43,890 bases of DNA from an uncultured Prevotella sp. (GCA_937877595.1 CALFIY010000024.1:1-43890); one strand, 5' to 3'; numbered from the stretch's first letter, positions 18,301 through 26,725 are shown. Made by a program: numbers and translations. The notes: generated from the letters alone by a model not told the origin.

Positions 18301-19035
18301 TTACTTCTCGTTTATCTTCTCTACGTAAACCTTGTGCAGGCGTTTTGCCATTTCCCTGTAGGGTGGAACCTGTTCGCTGTCGCTGCGCAGCAGTCTTTTC
18401 ATCACCTCCATCGACATTTTGCCTGGATGCAGGTGGAACGACTTCTTTGGCAACACCACAGAAAATCCCTTTATCACAACCGGTACAATGTCGAGCGACA
18501 GTTGTTCTGCCAGATAGAATGCTCCGCGGTGGAAGCGCTGTATGCGTCCGTCCTCAGAGCGTGTCCCTTCCGGGAATATTACTACCGAGTATCCTTTTTG
18601 CACCATTCCGTTGATGCGTTGTGTCATTTCTTCCGTCTCGCTTACGGGGAAGAAGTCGGCATAGCGTATCACAATGCCGTAGAAAGGGTTGCGCCACACC
18701 CAGTCCTTGGTTAGTATTATAAGTTTTGGCGTGAGCATCATTACCGCCATGAGGTCGAGGTGCGACTGATGGTTGCACACTATCATGGCAGGCTTTTCAA
18801 ATGTCTCGCCAGAGGTGTTGACCGTGGTGAAAGTAGTGCCTGGCACACGATTTATCACGTAGCGCGCCTGGCGCTGCAGCATCCTGTGGTAGCGCAGTTT
18901 GTTTTTGTCGGTGGCACCACACAGCGTGAGCAGCACAAAACCCACCAGCGTCATCTCTACTGCCATTCCGAGGAAGAAGCAGAAGGAAAACACCGTGTAG
19001 GCTGTCTGTCGCACTATGTAGGCCATTCTTTTCAT
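18301..19035 (-). CDS. 1-acyl-glycerol-3-phosphate acyltransferase-like (PlsC family)
   Basis: A 244-residue membrane-anchored acyltransferase with one or two N-terminal helices (about 10-40). It has the complete PlsC motif set: NHQSHLD (88-94), FFPVSE (128-133), FPEGTRS (154-160) and a late VPVVIKG block. Classical PlsC makes phosphatidic acid from lysophosphatidic acid. Its place inside the pigment operon, between a GT2 gene and the FAD oxidoreductase, suggests a specialised acyl acceptor such as a glycosylated lipid anchor. Aryl-polyene clusters commonly carry such a gene. The acceptor remains inference. Confidence 0.88.
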   Translation of the reverse strand: MKRMAYIVRQTAYTVFSFCFFLGMAVEMTLVGFVLLTLCGATDKNKLRYHRMLQRQARYVINRVPGTTFTTVNTSGETFEKPAMIVCNHQSHLDLMAVMMLTPKLIILTKDWVWRNPFYGIVIRYADFFPVSETEEMTQRINGMVQKGYSVVIFPEGTRSEDGRIQRFHRGAFYLAEQLSLDIVPVVIKGFSVVLPKKSFHLHPGKMSMEVMKRLLRSDSEQVPPYREMAKRLHKVYVEKINEK

Positions 19036-19047
19036 GCTATTATATTT

Positions 19048-19824
19048 TCATGCTGTCATGTTCTTTATTCCGCGTATCATTTTGCGTGGATATCCATATA
19101 CAATGGCTCCTATGCAGAGCACGGTATTGAGTATGCTTATTCTCACGAAGTCGTAGACGGGGCGGAAATGTGTTACGCGCTCTTCCGTTGGTGGGTAGTA
19201 CACTCTCACGTTGACCGATGCTATCTGTTCGCCTGCCCATGCAGCATAGACCAGTAGTTCCAGTTCCGACTCATAGCGTGCCGTAATCATGCTGAGTCCG
19301 TGAAGTGCGCTGAGCGCATATAGTCTGTATCCGCTCTGTGTGTCGGAGAGGTCTACTCCTGTTTGCAGTCGGAACCAGAAATTGGAAAACTTGTTGGCAA
19401 AGGTGTTCTGCCGCGGCATATTGTCTTCTGCCAGGTTGCGGCATCCCACGATGATGCTCCTCTCCGCTGTGCGCAGGCGCTCAGTGAAGAGAGGGATGTC
19501 GTCAGCAAAGTGCTGTCCGTCGGCATCTATCGTTATGGCATGTGTAAATCCCATTTCCTCTGCCTTTTTGAAGCCAGTTGTCAGAGCGTGGCCCTTTCCT
19601 CTGTTTGGCGTATATGCTACCACGGTGACATGTTTGCCTTCCGGCATGGCGGCTGTCAGTGGAGCAAGTACAGCATTTGTGTCGTCGGTACTGCCGTCGT
19701 TGACCACGATCACGTCGCTGCAGTGGCGCAACACCGAGAGCACTACGTCTTTCACGGTGCCTCCGTTATTGTATGTCGGCACTATGACGCATAGTCTTAT
19801 TGCTGTCTGCTCTTTTCCTGTCAT
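19048..19824 (-). CDS. Family 2 glycosyltransferase (dolichol-phosphate-mannose-synthase-like)
   Basis: The 258-residue protein has a GT-A fold. It shows the N-terminal CVIVPTYNNGGTVKDVV, the nucleotide-binding VNDGSTDDT (about 38-46), and the metal-binding ITIDADGQHF near 97. A short hydrophobic stretch lies at the C-terminus. It would transfer a sugar from a nucleotide or polyprenyl donor to a lipid-type acceptor at the inner face of the membrane. In aryl-polyene loci a GT2 gene is a regular member and is thought to help build the lipid or sugar anchor. Its start overlaps the dehydratase stop by one base. Confidence 0.87.
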   Translation of the reverse strand: MTGKEQTAIRLCVIVPTYNNGGTVKDVVLSVLRHCSDVIVVNDGSTDDTNAVLAPLTAAMPEGKHVTVVAYTPNRGKGHALTTGFKKAEEMGFTHAITIDADGQHFADDIPLFTERLRTAERSIIVGCRNLAEDNMPRQNTFANKFSNFWFRLQTGVDLSDTQSGYRLYALSALHGLSMITARYESELELLVYAAWAGEQIASVNVRVYYPPTEERVTHFRPVYDFVRISILNTVLCIGAIVYGYPRKMIRGIKNMTA

Positions 19825-20189
19825 TATATGATGTTATATCTAAGCGACATGTTGGCATACTGTGTCTCTTCGTCGGCAACGCTGACGTTTACCGACATCG
19901 TGTCGTCTGTCGTGACGATGCGGCTATAGACAAAACTCGGTTGCTTCTCGGGCGTGAGCGTCTGTTTGAACTTTATGCTTCCCGACGAAGTGAAAAGCAG
20001 TTGTTTTCCGTACTGCTGTTCGAGAATTTCTGCTGCCATTTGCACCAGACAGACGCCTGGTGTCACAGGCTTGCCAGGGAAGTGCACCTTGTAGATGCTG
20101 TGGTCGGCATTAAATCTGACCTTACATTCCAGCCCTGTCTCAGTTTTCGAGGCAGATGTTACCTCAAAGAAGTTATTTATCAGTTTCAT
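19824..20189 (-). CDS. FabZ-like hotdog dehydratase subunit with His but no Glu (ApeI-like)
   Basis: The 121-residue protein (start ATG 20189; the frame is open further upstream but that part overlaps the preceding gene) has a hotdog fold. It contains the FabZ motif HFPGKPVTPGVCLVQ at 36-50. The catalytic histidine is present (H36), but the position normally holding the catalytic Glu reads Gln (Q50). The other dehydratase-like protein in the operon shows the opposite pattern. The pair may form a mixed active site, as in the ApeI/ApeP heteromeric dehydratase of aryl-polyene synthesis. It would remove water from beta-hydroxyacyl-ACP to build the conjugated polyene. Its ATG shares a base with the upstream stop (TAATG). 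Confidence 0.82.
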   Translation of the reverse strand: MKLINNFFEVTSASKTETGLECKVRFNADHSIYKVHFPGKPVTPGVCLVQMAAEILEQQYGKQLLFTSSGSIKFKQTLTPEKQPSFVYSRIVTTDDTMSVNVSVADEETQYANMSLRYNII

Positions 20190-20635
20190 TATTCGAGTAG
20201 AGTGGGGATGAGTGTGTAACAAATGTTGTATCTCGTATTGCGCATCACTATTTCCCCCGTAGGTTGTGGTGTTATGACGCGTCGTTTCTTCTTTATCTCC
20301 TGTTTTGTGTTGAGGTTGGCGAGCAACAGTGTGAAGTCGTTGTTCAGCACGCGCTTGATGTACCACTTGTCAATGGGCTTGAAGACGTTGAGCAGTTTCG
20401 CCTTACCGTTGTTGTATATGAAGTCGAAGGTCTTCATGCCCATCTCGCTCACCACAGTTCCTACGATGCTGCCGTCGGCTGCCTTCTCCATCATGCACAG
20501 TCCGGTTATCTCCCTTCCCCTTACCTGCATCAGCATGTTGTACTGCAGGCTTTGGGTGGAGTCGCTGGCCGTTTGTGCTATGGCAGCGAACAGTCCTATA
20601 GCCATCAGGCTAACGAGCATCAAACTTCGTCTCAT
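20189..20635 (-). CDS. Small exported protein of unknown function
   Basis: The 148-residue protein starts with a signal peptide (MRRSLMLVSLMAIGLFAAIAQ, cut near residue 20). No lipobox cysteine is seen at the cleavage site. The mature part is beta-rich (NMLMQVRGREITGLCMM, MKTFDFIYNNGKAKLL). It recalls the small envelope proteins (DUF3261 type) found next to LolA-like carriers in proteobacterial aryl-polyene clusters, though that likeness is weak. Its start lies inside the last 26 bases of the LolA-like gene and its stop overlaps the dehydratase start. A role in moving pigment through the periplasm with the LolA-like protein is inferred from position. Confidence 0.75.
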   Translation of the reverse strand: MRRSLMLVSLMAIGLFAAIAQTASDSTQSLQYNMLMQVRGREITGLCMMEKAADGSIVGTVVSEMGMKTFDFIYNNGKAKLLNVFKPIDKWYIKRVLNNDFTLLLANLNTKQEIKKKRRVITPQPTGEIVMRNTRYNICYTLIPTLLE

Positions 20636-21242
20636 CTATAGCGATGTTTGTCTTTACGTTTTTCAGTGTTACCGTTGTCACGTCGCCGGTTTTCTCTTCC
20701 ATCTTCACCGAACTTACCATGGTCAGTTCGGGATTGAAGTGGATTTCTATCTGTTTGTATATCTGCTTGAGTTCTTTCTTCTTGGGGTAGAGGCGGGCGA
20801 AGTAACTCTTGCCGTCCTGGTAGAGTTCCACGGTGAAGTCGGCATTGCTCTTCAGGTTGCCGCCCGTCACGGTGTTGAGGATGATGTTTGTAATCTGCTT
20901 GAACATCTTGTTGTTCTGTACGTTGATGTTCTGCGTCGACTTGGTGGATTTGAGTTGCACCTTGTCACCATTCATAATGAATGTGTAGTCGTATGGCGTA
21001 GTGTATTGCCAGCGCAACTTGTCGGGATGCTTGAAATACATCACGCCAGCCGATATCATCTTCTTGCTAAGCAGTTTCATGCTCTTCTCTTGCGAGAAGT
21101 CGCACTGCATGGCCTTCATCTTGGCTGCTGTCTTGTCTATCTTTTCTATTATCTGTTTCTGCTGGTCGGCATTGAGGCGTGTCTGAGCATTGATGCCCAT
21201 CACGGCCAGTGCGACTATTGATAGAACTATTGCCTTTTTCAT
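20610..21242 (-). CDS. LolA-like periplasmic lipoprotein/lipid carrier
   Basis: The 210-residue protein begins with a signal peptide (MKKAIVLSIVALAVMGINAQ, ending in the typical AQ). It shows the LolA pattern: an N-terminal helix with MKAMQCDFSQEKSM, then strands (GVMYFKHPDKLRWQYTTPY) and a hydrophobic cavity-forming core. The true start is the ATG at 21242; the frame stays open upstream but those codons overlap other genes and lack a signal. LolA shuttles lipoproteins to the outer membrane. LolA relatives in aryl-polyene loci are thought to carry the pigment lipid instead. This fits outer-membrane placement of the product. Confidence 0.87.
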   Translation of the reverse strand: MKKAIVLSIVALAVMGINAQTRLNADQQKQIIEKIDKTAAKMKAMQCDFSQEKSMKLLSKKMISAGVMYFKHPDKLRWQYTTPYDYTFIMNGDKVQLKSTKSTQNINVQNNKMFKQITNIILNTVTGGNLKSNADFTVELYQDGKSYFARLYPKKKELKQIYKQIEIHFNPELTMVSSVKMEEKTGDVTTVTLKNVKTNIAIDETKFDAR

Positions 21243-21259
21243 CCTTGCTGTCTTCTTGT

Positions 21260-21616
21260 TTATTTTGCTATTAGTACGCATCCGGTGAGAATGAGGAATA
21301 CTCCCACCCATCTGATGACGGGTATCTGTTCGTGGAAGAACACTATTGCTGCAAACATTCCCATTACGTAACTCATGCTCACCATTGGGTATGCCATGCT
21401 GAACGGGAAGTGCTTGATAATGTACATCCACAGGATTGAGCCTGCGCCATAGCAAATACCACAGCACACGAACTGCCAGTTGGTGAACAGTCTGTAGAAA
21501 TAGTCCCATGTCCACGAGAAGTATCCGACCTTTGTCAGGCCGTACTTCATCAGCACCTGTCCGCCGGTGAGCAGCAGGCACTGCAGAATGGAGATGGGAA
21601 GCAGTTTCAGTATCAT
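21260..21616 (-). CDS. SMR/EamA-like four-helix membrane protein
   Basis: The 118-residue protein has four hydrophobic helices and the pattern of small multidrug resistance/EamA half-transporters (GGQVLMKYGL near 19-28, MAYPMVSMSYVMGMFAAIVFF, and a final VGVFLILTGCVLI). Relatives flip lipid-linked sugars such as undecaprenyl-phosphate aminoarabinose. Here it may flip a lipid or sugar-lipid intermediate of the pigment across the inner membrane; that is inference. The start is ATG 21616, overlapping the stop of the chain-length-factor-like gene by four bases (ATGA). Confidence 0.8.
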   Translation of the reverse strand: MILKLLPISILQCLLLTGGQVLMKYGLTKVGYFSWTWDYFYRLFTNWQFVCCGICYGAGSILWMYIIKHFPFSMAYPMVSMSYVMGMFAAIVFFHEQIPVIRWVGVFLILTGCVLIAK

Positions 21617-22650
21617 ATTTTCTTCAGTAGTGCCAGTGAGCACTGTGTTGCGCTGGTTATGTTGACGGCAAGTATGGCATCTGCCTTTCCACACCGTGTT
21701 GCGGTCTCGTCGTCAAGTAGTGTGCTTGGGATATTGCCGTGTTTCAGACATTGTGCTGCAGCGTATATTCCGAATGCCGATGCTGTGTGGTTCTCTCCGA
21801 AGATGTGCTTGTAGCGCAGCAGTGGTGTCGTGGGTAGCATGGCGTGCGTCAGTTCGTCGTAAGGCTTGTCGTTGGCAGGATTGCCGTTCTTACCGGTAAT
21901 GACGGCGCTGATGTCTGCCCGTGTCATGCCGGCATCTTCCAGCATCTTGTCGAGATTCTTGTCAATCAGAGCGGCATCGTTGGTGTTCACTATTCTGATG
22001 CCTGCCAGTTCACAGAGATTTTGCTCGTTCTCTGCGGTGTTGAGCAGCATTGATACCGCCACTTCGCCACAAGGTGCCATACCAGGCGCTCCTACGTAGC
22101 CTGTCTTGTGCAGCAAGTCATAGAAACTTTCCACCATTTCTTCGTGCCCTCCTACGAGAGCATTGCCTATCATGCCAAGCCTTATTTGCATCCATGCATC
22201 GAGCAGCGTGAGGTCGAAACTTGCCATGCCGTGCGAATACGTGATGTTGTAGCCTTTCGTCTTGGTGTATATGGCCAGTGCAGAACTCACCGTGTTGTGT
22301 GTCGACTGCATGAAATACGTAGGACTGAGCATCTGTTCGCCGTTGGCAACCATTGCGTCGAGGAAGCGCTCTGTGTAGTCGAGGCTTCCGAAACTCGTGC
22401 CTGTGATGATGGCGTCGGGCTGCTGGATACCAGCGTTCTGCAACACTTTAAGCGAAGTCACCAGTGCGCGCTTCGTGATGTTGCTCATGCGCCGCACTTC
22501 GCCAGCAGGGATGAAGTCGCGGAAAGCAGGATTTTGTGCTTTCACCAGTGGCTCGCTGCTGACGACGGGTTGTGTCATCCACTCTTCAGACAACGGCACC
22601 TGCATGGAGATCTGCTCGGCAGACTGTATGAATATCTTTGGCTGTTGCAT
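21613..22650 (-). CDS. Ketosynthase-like chain-length factor (ApeC-like)
   Basis: The 345-residue protein has the thiolase/ketosynthase fold but no catalytic cysteine. The stretch where the active-site Cys belongs reads YNITYSHGMASFDLTLL (134-150), with no Cys between 125 and 160. The later FGENHTASAFG block keeps the fold. Such Cys-less partners pair with an active ketosynthase and set chain length, as in type II polyketide systems and the ApeO/ApeC pair of aryl-polyene synthesis. The gene lies 3 bases after a complete ketosynthase (22654-23853), its likely partner. Confidence 0.85.
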   Translation of the reverse strand: MQQPKIFIQSAEQISMQVPLSEEWMTQPVVSSEPLVKAQNPAFRDFIPAGEVRRMSNITKRALVTSLKVLQNAGIQQPDAIITGTSFGSLDYTERFLDAMVANGEQMLSPTYFMQSTHNTVSSALAIYTKTKGYNITYSHGMASFDLTLLDAWMQIRLGMIGNALVGGHEEMVESFYDLLHKTGYVGAPGMAPCGEVAVSMLLNTAENEQNLCELAGIRIVNTNDAALIDKNLDKMLEDAGMTRADISAVITGKNGNPANDKPYDELTHAMLPTTPLLRYKHIFGENHTASAFGIYAAAQCLKHGNIPSTLLDDETATRCGKADAILAVNITSATQCSLALLKKI

Positions 22651-22653
22651 GCT

Positions 22654-23853
22654 TTAAGCGTCTGTTTTAGAGAGTACTATGGCGGAGTCGTTGCCACCGA
22701 AGCCGAATGCATTGCTTAGGATGTGGCGTATCTCGCCGTTAGGCTGCTGGTCGGTGACAGGGATTATACCGTTTTCCATCGGTGTCTGCCAGTTGAGGTT
22801 GAGCGGCAGGAACTGATGCTCCAGAACCAGCATGCAGAACACCACCTCGATGCTTCCCGACGCACTCGTGGTGTGACCGGTGAAGGACTTGGTCGACGAG
22901 ATTGCCGGCAACGCATTGCCGAAGAGTCTCTTCAGAGCCTGTGTCTCGCTCTCGTCGTTGTTTTCTGTTCCCGTGCCATGCGCGTTTACATATTGTATAT
23001 CGCTTGGCGTAAGTCCTGCCATTTCTATGGCACCTTTCATTGCGCGCATTGCGCCGTCGCCGTCAGGTGACGAAGCAGTCTGATGGAAGGCGTCGCATGT
23101 GTTGCAGTAGCCGGAAAGTTGGCAGAGCGGCTTTATGCCGCGTCGCTGTGCTGATTCTGCCGTCTCCATGACGATATAGGCTGCTCCCTCGCCGAGGTTA
23201 AGACCTGCGCGGTTCTTGTCGAAGGGCTTGCATTGCTGGTGGTCAACGTTCATCAGTGTGCTGAAGCCGTTGAGGTGAAACAGCGAGAGACTCTCTGCAC
23301 CGCCCACGACCACGATGTCGGCAATGCCGCAACGTAGCATGTTGGCTCCAGTCATCATGGCGTTGGTGGCAGATGAACATGCAGTAGACACGGTGCTGAG
23401 CGATGCGAAACAGCCAAACTGCGCGGCTATCATTTCTGTGCATGTGCCGCAGGTGTGGGTGGCTATCTCTGCATGCAGAGCGTCGCATGTTGGCTCGTCG
23501 GCATGGAAAGCCTCGCGGCGATCCATACCTCCCACCGTTGTTGCCGAGACAAGCGGCACGTCTTTCAGTTGGTCTGTTCCCAGTTGTGCCTGCTGCAGAG
23601 CCTCTCTCAGTGCAATGCGTCCCATCAGTGCTGTTCTGGTAAGGCGTATGTCGGGCTCAATGCCCAGCATGCTCACCATTTCGTCGTTGCTGAGATGTAC
23701 CTCGCCTACGGGCAGGTCGTTGTGGACAGACTTCAGATAAGTCATCCGTCCCACGCCGGTCTTTCCGCTGCGCAGGGATTGGAGCGTGGCTTCCTTGCCG
23801 ACACCTATGGATGAGACCACTCCGGCTCCTGTGATATAGATAGGCTCTGTCAT
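22654..23853 (-). CDS. FabF-type beta-ketoacyl-ACP synthase, likely ApeO-like partner of the chain-length factor
   Basis: The 399-residue enzyme (start ATG 23853) has a full KAS II triad: C159 in VSTACSSATNAM, H292 in NAHGTGTENND and H327 in KSFTGHTTSASG, with K322. It would run the repeated Claisen condensations that extend the aryl starter with malonyl-ACP. The next gene 3 bases on is a Cys-less chain-length-factor-like protein, so the two probably form the heterodimeric polyene synthase. The ACP gene lies 19 bases upstream. The glycine- and serine-rich segments expected for the family are all present and no frame problem was found. Confidence 0.92.
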   Translation of the reverse strand: MTEPIYITGAGVVSSIGVGKEATLQSLRSGKTGVGRMTYLKSVHNDLPVGEVHLSNDEMVSMLGIEPDIRLTRTALMGRIALREALQQAQLGTDQLKDVPLVSATTVGGMDRREAFHADEPTCDALHAEIATHTCGTCTEMIAAQFGCFASLSTVSTACSSATNAMMTGANMLRCGIADIVVVGGAESLSLFHLNGFSTLMNVDHQQCKPFDKNRAGLNLGEGAAYIVMETAESAQRRGIKPLCQLSGYCNTCDAFHQTASSPDGDGAMRAMKGAIEMAGLTPSDIQYVNAHGTGTENNDESETQALKRLFGNALPAISSTKSFTGHTTSASGSIEVVFCMLVLEHQFLPLNLNWQTPMENGIIPVTDQQPNGEIRHILSNAFGFGGNDSAIVLSKTDA

Positions 23854-23872
23854 TCCTTTGTCTTGGAATATA

Positions 23873-24130
23873 TTATTTTGTTCTGTTCTCGGCAACGAAT
23901 TTTGCCATCACGTTGACCGACTTGAAGACTTCCTTGCCCTTGCTGGGGTCCTGCAGTTTGATGCCGTATTTGCGCTCCAGCAGAACAATGAGTTCCAGGG
24001 CATCGATAGAGTCGAGTCCGAGACCGCTGCCGAAGAGGGGAGCATCGTCCTCGATGTCTGCCGGTGTGAGGTCTTCAAGGTTAAGTGCTTCGATAATTTC
24101 CTTTTTCAGTTCTAATACTAACTCTTCCAT
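23873..24130 (-). CDS. Acyl carrier protein
   Basis: An acidic 85-residue ACP with the phosphopantetheine serine S41 in GLGLDSIDALELIV. The start ATG 24130 was chosen because the upstream part of the frame is basic, unlike an ACP. It lies between the half ketosynthase gene and the FabF/chain-length-factor pair, so it is a good candidate for the carrier of the growing polyene. It is longer and more typical in its motif than the ACP beside the ligase. Confidence 0.92.
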   Translation of the reverse strand: MEELVLELKKEIIEALNLEDLTPADIEDDAPLFGSGLGLDSIDALELIVLLERKYGIKLQDPSKGKEVFKSVNVMAKFVAENRTK

Positions 24131-24168
24131 TGTTGTAAAGTTTTTATTGTTTGTATTTTTTTTCTGCT

Positions 24169-24714
24169 TTAGTTCTTCTCTATTATTTCCATCCGCGCGT
24201 GGAAGTGCGTTCCGTCGACGTAGTCGATCCATCCTGTCAGGATGCTCGTTGTGCCGGCGTCCTGGAAAGTTGTCTGCAGCACGTGCTGCATCTGCTGTGT
24301 GTCGTAGTCTTCCAAAAGGTAGAACGACGTTTCGCCCATGTATTTGTTGCGTATTGCTATCTCGCCGGTGATGATGTTTGGCAGTGTATAGACGAAAACC
24401 GATGGGCTGGGGAATTCGCTTACCGTAGCCTGGTATTTTATATCGGCGTCGTGTGAGCCGCTGCTGTTGAAGAGCACCACGGCACGGTCGTCGCGTTCGG
24501 TGAAGCGCTGTTCGCCAAGCGCGTTAAGCAGCAGTTCCGACGCTACAAATCCCAGTCGGCACAGTCCGTCCATCTTGAAGAACTTAGGGTAGTCGTCAAT
24601 ATGCTGTCGATACAGTTCGCTCAGTATTTCGGCTCCCTGACTGGCCGTAGCGAGTGGCTTGTCGTTGAGCACCACTTCGCTGGGGGTTATCTCTATGTGT
24701 GCAATGGTCTTCAC
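24169..24714 (-). CDS. Half ketosynthase (thiolase-fold N-terminal domain), no catalytic Cys
   Basis: The frame has no ATG in a suitable place. The best start is GTG at 24714, which overlaps the stop of the preceding ketosynthase (GTGA). This gives 181 residues. The protein looks like the first half of a beta-ketoacyl synthase: LCRLGFVASELLLNAL, AVVLFNSSGSHDAD, then PSVFVYTLPNIITGEIAIRN near 105-124. It ends before the second half and the only Cys (about 52) is not at the active-site position. Similar stand-alone domains accompany flexirubin-type and aryl-polyene clusters. A structural or chain-length role with the neighbouring ketosynthase is likely but inferred. Confidence 0.8.
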   Translation of the reverse strand: MKTIAHIEITPSEVVLNDKPLATASQGAEILSELYRQHIDDYPKFFKMDGLCRLGFVASELLLNALGEQRFTERDDRAVVLFNSSGSHDADIKYQATVSEFPSPSVFVYTLPNIITGEIAIRNKYMGETSFYLLEDYDTQQMQHVLQTTFQDAGTTSILTGWIDYVDGTHFHARMEIIEKN

Positions 24715-25862
24715 AGTTTTCTCATCAGCATTGCTGCATTGCAGCCTCCAAATCCGGACATCAGTTTGAGGAATGTTGTCTTGCTTGTTGGCTGCGCGGT
24801 TGATGTTACGTTGATTTCGCGGCTCACTCCCAGAGTGTTGAAGCCGCGTGTGGCAGTGATAGTGGCATTGTCGACGGCCAGCATCGACATTATCGTCTCC
24901 ACCACTCCTGCTGCTCCCATGGTGTGTCCGAAATATCCTTTCAGGCTGTTTACCGGCAACTGGCTCATGCCAGCCCTGTCTATGGCCACGGCCTCCATCT
25001 CGTCGTTGAAGAGAGTGGCGGTGCCGTGGGCGCTGATGAATGCTATCTCGTCGATGTCGGCATGGCGCATGGCAGCCATTATAGCCCTGTAACTTCCCTC
25101 GCCCTTGCGTGAGGGTGCCGAGATGTGGTATGCGTCGTTGCGTATGGCTCCTGCCGCGAGAGTCCACTGGTCTTGTGCTGTCTGCGATGCGTCTACACCT
25201 TTATATATAATAGTGGCTGCTGCATCGCCCAGGTTTATTCCTGTGCGTTCTTCGTCGAATGGGCGGCACGGTTGGTCGGTCAGTGCTTTCAGCGACTGGA
25301 ACCCCGTTATTATGAACGGCGAGAGAATCTCGATACCGCACACAATGACACTGTCATAACTGCCGGAGGCAATGCTTCGTGCAGCCTCTATCTGTGCGCA
25401 GGCTCCAGATATGCAGGCGTTCGACACTACTATTGGTGCCGACTTCATTCCCACGGCTTCTGCTATGACGCGTGCTGTGGCTCCGAGGTGCAGCCTGTCG
25501 TCGGGCAGGTGCATGGGATTTTCGCGCAGCAGGTCTACGTTGCCTTTTGTGGTCGACAGGATGAGCAGCGTGCGTGGCGACTGAGGGTCGGCGTCGCACT
25601 GGCTCAGGGCCTTGCGTATGGAGAGGATGGCAGTCTTCTCGAGGTAGGTGTACTGGCCGTCGATGCCTTCCTTGCCGCACGCCTCTTCCACTGTGGGGCG
25701 ATTGGTGAGTGCGGCCATAAACGGTTCGCGGATGTCCCACTTGCCGTCATATCGCTGCAATGCGGAACGTCCGTGTGCTATTGCCTCATAGTTGCTCTCC
25801 GAAGTCAGCCCAAGCGGGGTGATGACGTTGTGGGCAACGGCGATGCTCAGTCGGTTAGCCAT
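24711..25862 (-). CDS. Beta-ketoacyl-ACP synthase
   Basis: The 383-residue protein keeps the ketosynthase triad: C150 in VSNACISGACAQIEA, H279 in SAHGTATLFNDE and H313 in KGYFGHTMGAAG. It is shorter and more divergent than the other two FabF-like proteins. The start ATG 25862 gives the proper N-terminus (SIAVAHNVITPLG) and overlaps the thioesterase gene by 16 bases; GTG or ATG codons a little upstream are possible. It is followed with a four-base overlap by the half ketosynthase, a possible partner. It may do the first condensation on the aryl starter or a distinct step such as the resorcinol chain. Confidence 0.88.
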   Translation of the reverse strand: MANRLSIAVAHNVITPLGLTSESNYEAIAHGRSALQRYDGKWDIREPFMAALTNRPTVEEACGKEGIDGQYTYLEKTAILSIRKALSQCDADPQSPRTLLILSTTKGNVDLLRENPMHLPDDRLHLGATARVIAEAVGMKSAPIVVSNACISGACAQIEAARSIASGSYDSVIVCGIEILSPFIITGFQSLKALTDQPCRPFDEERTGINLGDAAATIIYKGVDASQTAQDQWTLAAGAIRNDAYHISAPSRKGEGSYRAIMAAMRHADIDEIAFISAHGTATLFNDEMEAVAIDRAGMSQLPVNSLKGYFGHTMGAAGVVETIMSMLAVDNATITATRGFNTLGVSREINVTSTAQPTSKTTFLKLMSGFGGCNAAMLMRKL

Positions 25863-26266
25863 TTCTTCTTCCATTCCTCGTAGAAAGTCGGATTTGTCCA
25901 TACCAGTTCGTAATTGCGCTCCATGAATACCTGCACTGAGCGTCCTGTTGCCATTTGCTGGCCTGTGGTGCTGTCGAGTATCTCATAGTCGAAGACTATT
26001 TTTGCTGCATCAGTGGGGCGGTAGGTGATGACAATCTCCGGCTGCATGCCGTAGGTAAGCGGTCGTTTGTACTGGAACGACAGGTCTACCAGCGGCGCAA
26101 AGTATCCGTTCTCTTCTATCAGTGTGTAACTGAGGCCAAACTGCTGTCCGAAGTATTCGCGGGCATCTTCAAAGTACTTGGCGTAGGCTCCATGCCACAC
26201 CACGCGCATGGCGTCGATCTCGCTGAAGCGTATCTTGAAGCGTAGTGATGTGGTGAGTTGTCTCAT
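25847..26266 (-). CDS. Hotdog acyl-CoA/ACP thioesterase (4HBT family)
   Basis: The 139-residue protein has the 4-hydroxybenzoyl-CoA thioesterase pattern. RFSEIDAMRVVWHGAYAKYFEDARE lies near residues 13-37, with the catalytic-type aspartate at 18 and the conserved H25. Members release acyl chains from CoA or ACP. Aryl-polyene clusters include such an enzyme (ApeK in proteobacteria), which could free the finished polyene acid or remove stalled chains. The last 16 bases overlap the next ketosynthase gene. It lies 24 bases after the second dehydratase-like gene. Confidence 0.88.
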   Translation of the reverse strand: MRQLTTSLRFKIRFSEIDAMRVVWHGAYAKYFEDAREYFGQQFGLSYTLIEENGYFAPLVDLSFQYKRPLTYGMQPEIVITYRPTDAAKIVFDYEILDSTTGQQMATGRSVQVFMERNYELVWTNPTFYEEWKKKWLTD

Positions 26267-26290
26267 GTGGCGTGCCTTTCCTCTGTAGTC

Positions 26291-26725
26291 CTATCCCTTC
26301 GAGACTATGTCGGTCATGGCAATCTTCATGTTTGCCGTGGCTATTACCTCTTCGCCTACGCTCACTGTCACCTGTGCCAGTGTGAGGTGGAAAACCTCCT
26401 CTACGATGGTCACAAGGGTGAGCAGTGTTTCCCCACAGTCAGGATAGCGCAGTATCTGGCAGTTGCGGATATCTCCTATATATCCTATCTTTATTGGCTC
26501 GTCGTTCATGCGGTCGAGGCAGCCCATGCGCGCAGCACACGACTGCGCCATGTGTTCTATCATGCCTGCTGCCGACAGTTTCCCGTTGTCGAGGAATATG
26601 TTGTCGGCTCTTACCTCAAACTGTGTCTTTGCGGCCGTCTTGTCGCAACTCAATATCTTGTCCACCATGACGAATGGCGGACGCTGTGGAATGAGTTGCG
26701 TGATATGTATATTGGGGAGATCCAT
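26291..26725 (-). CDS. FabA/FabZ-like hotdog protein with Glu but no His (ApeP-like)
   Basis: The 144-residue protein shows the dehydratase N-terminal signature LIPQRPPFVMVDKIL (11-25) and the catalytic Glu block GMIEHMAQSCAA (E57). The usual HFPG segment with the catalytic His is replaced by FLDNGKLSAAG, so the His is missing. The other dehydratase-like protein at 19824-20189 has the His but not the Glu. Active sites of this family are built from both subunits of a dimer, so the two together could make one working site. It lies 6 bases after an ACP gene. Confidence 0.85.
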   Translation of the reverse strand: MDLPNIHITQLIPQRPPFVMVDKILSCDKTAAKTQFEVRADNIFLDNGKLSAAGMIEHMAQSCAARMGCLDRMNDEPIKIGYIGDIRNCQILRYPDCGETLLTLVTIVEEVFHLTLAQVTVSVGEEVIATANMKIAMTDIVSKG

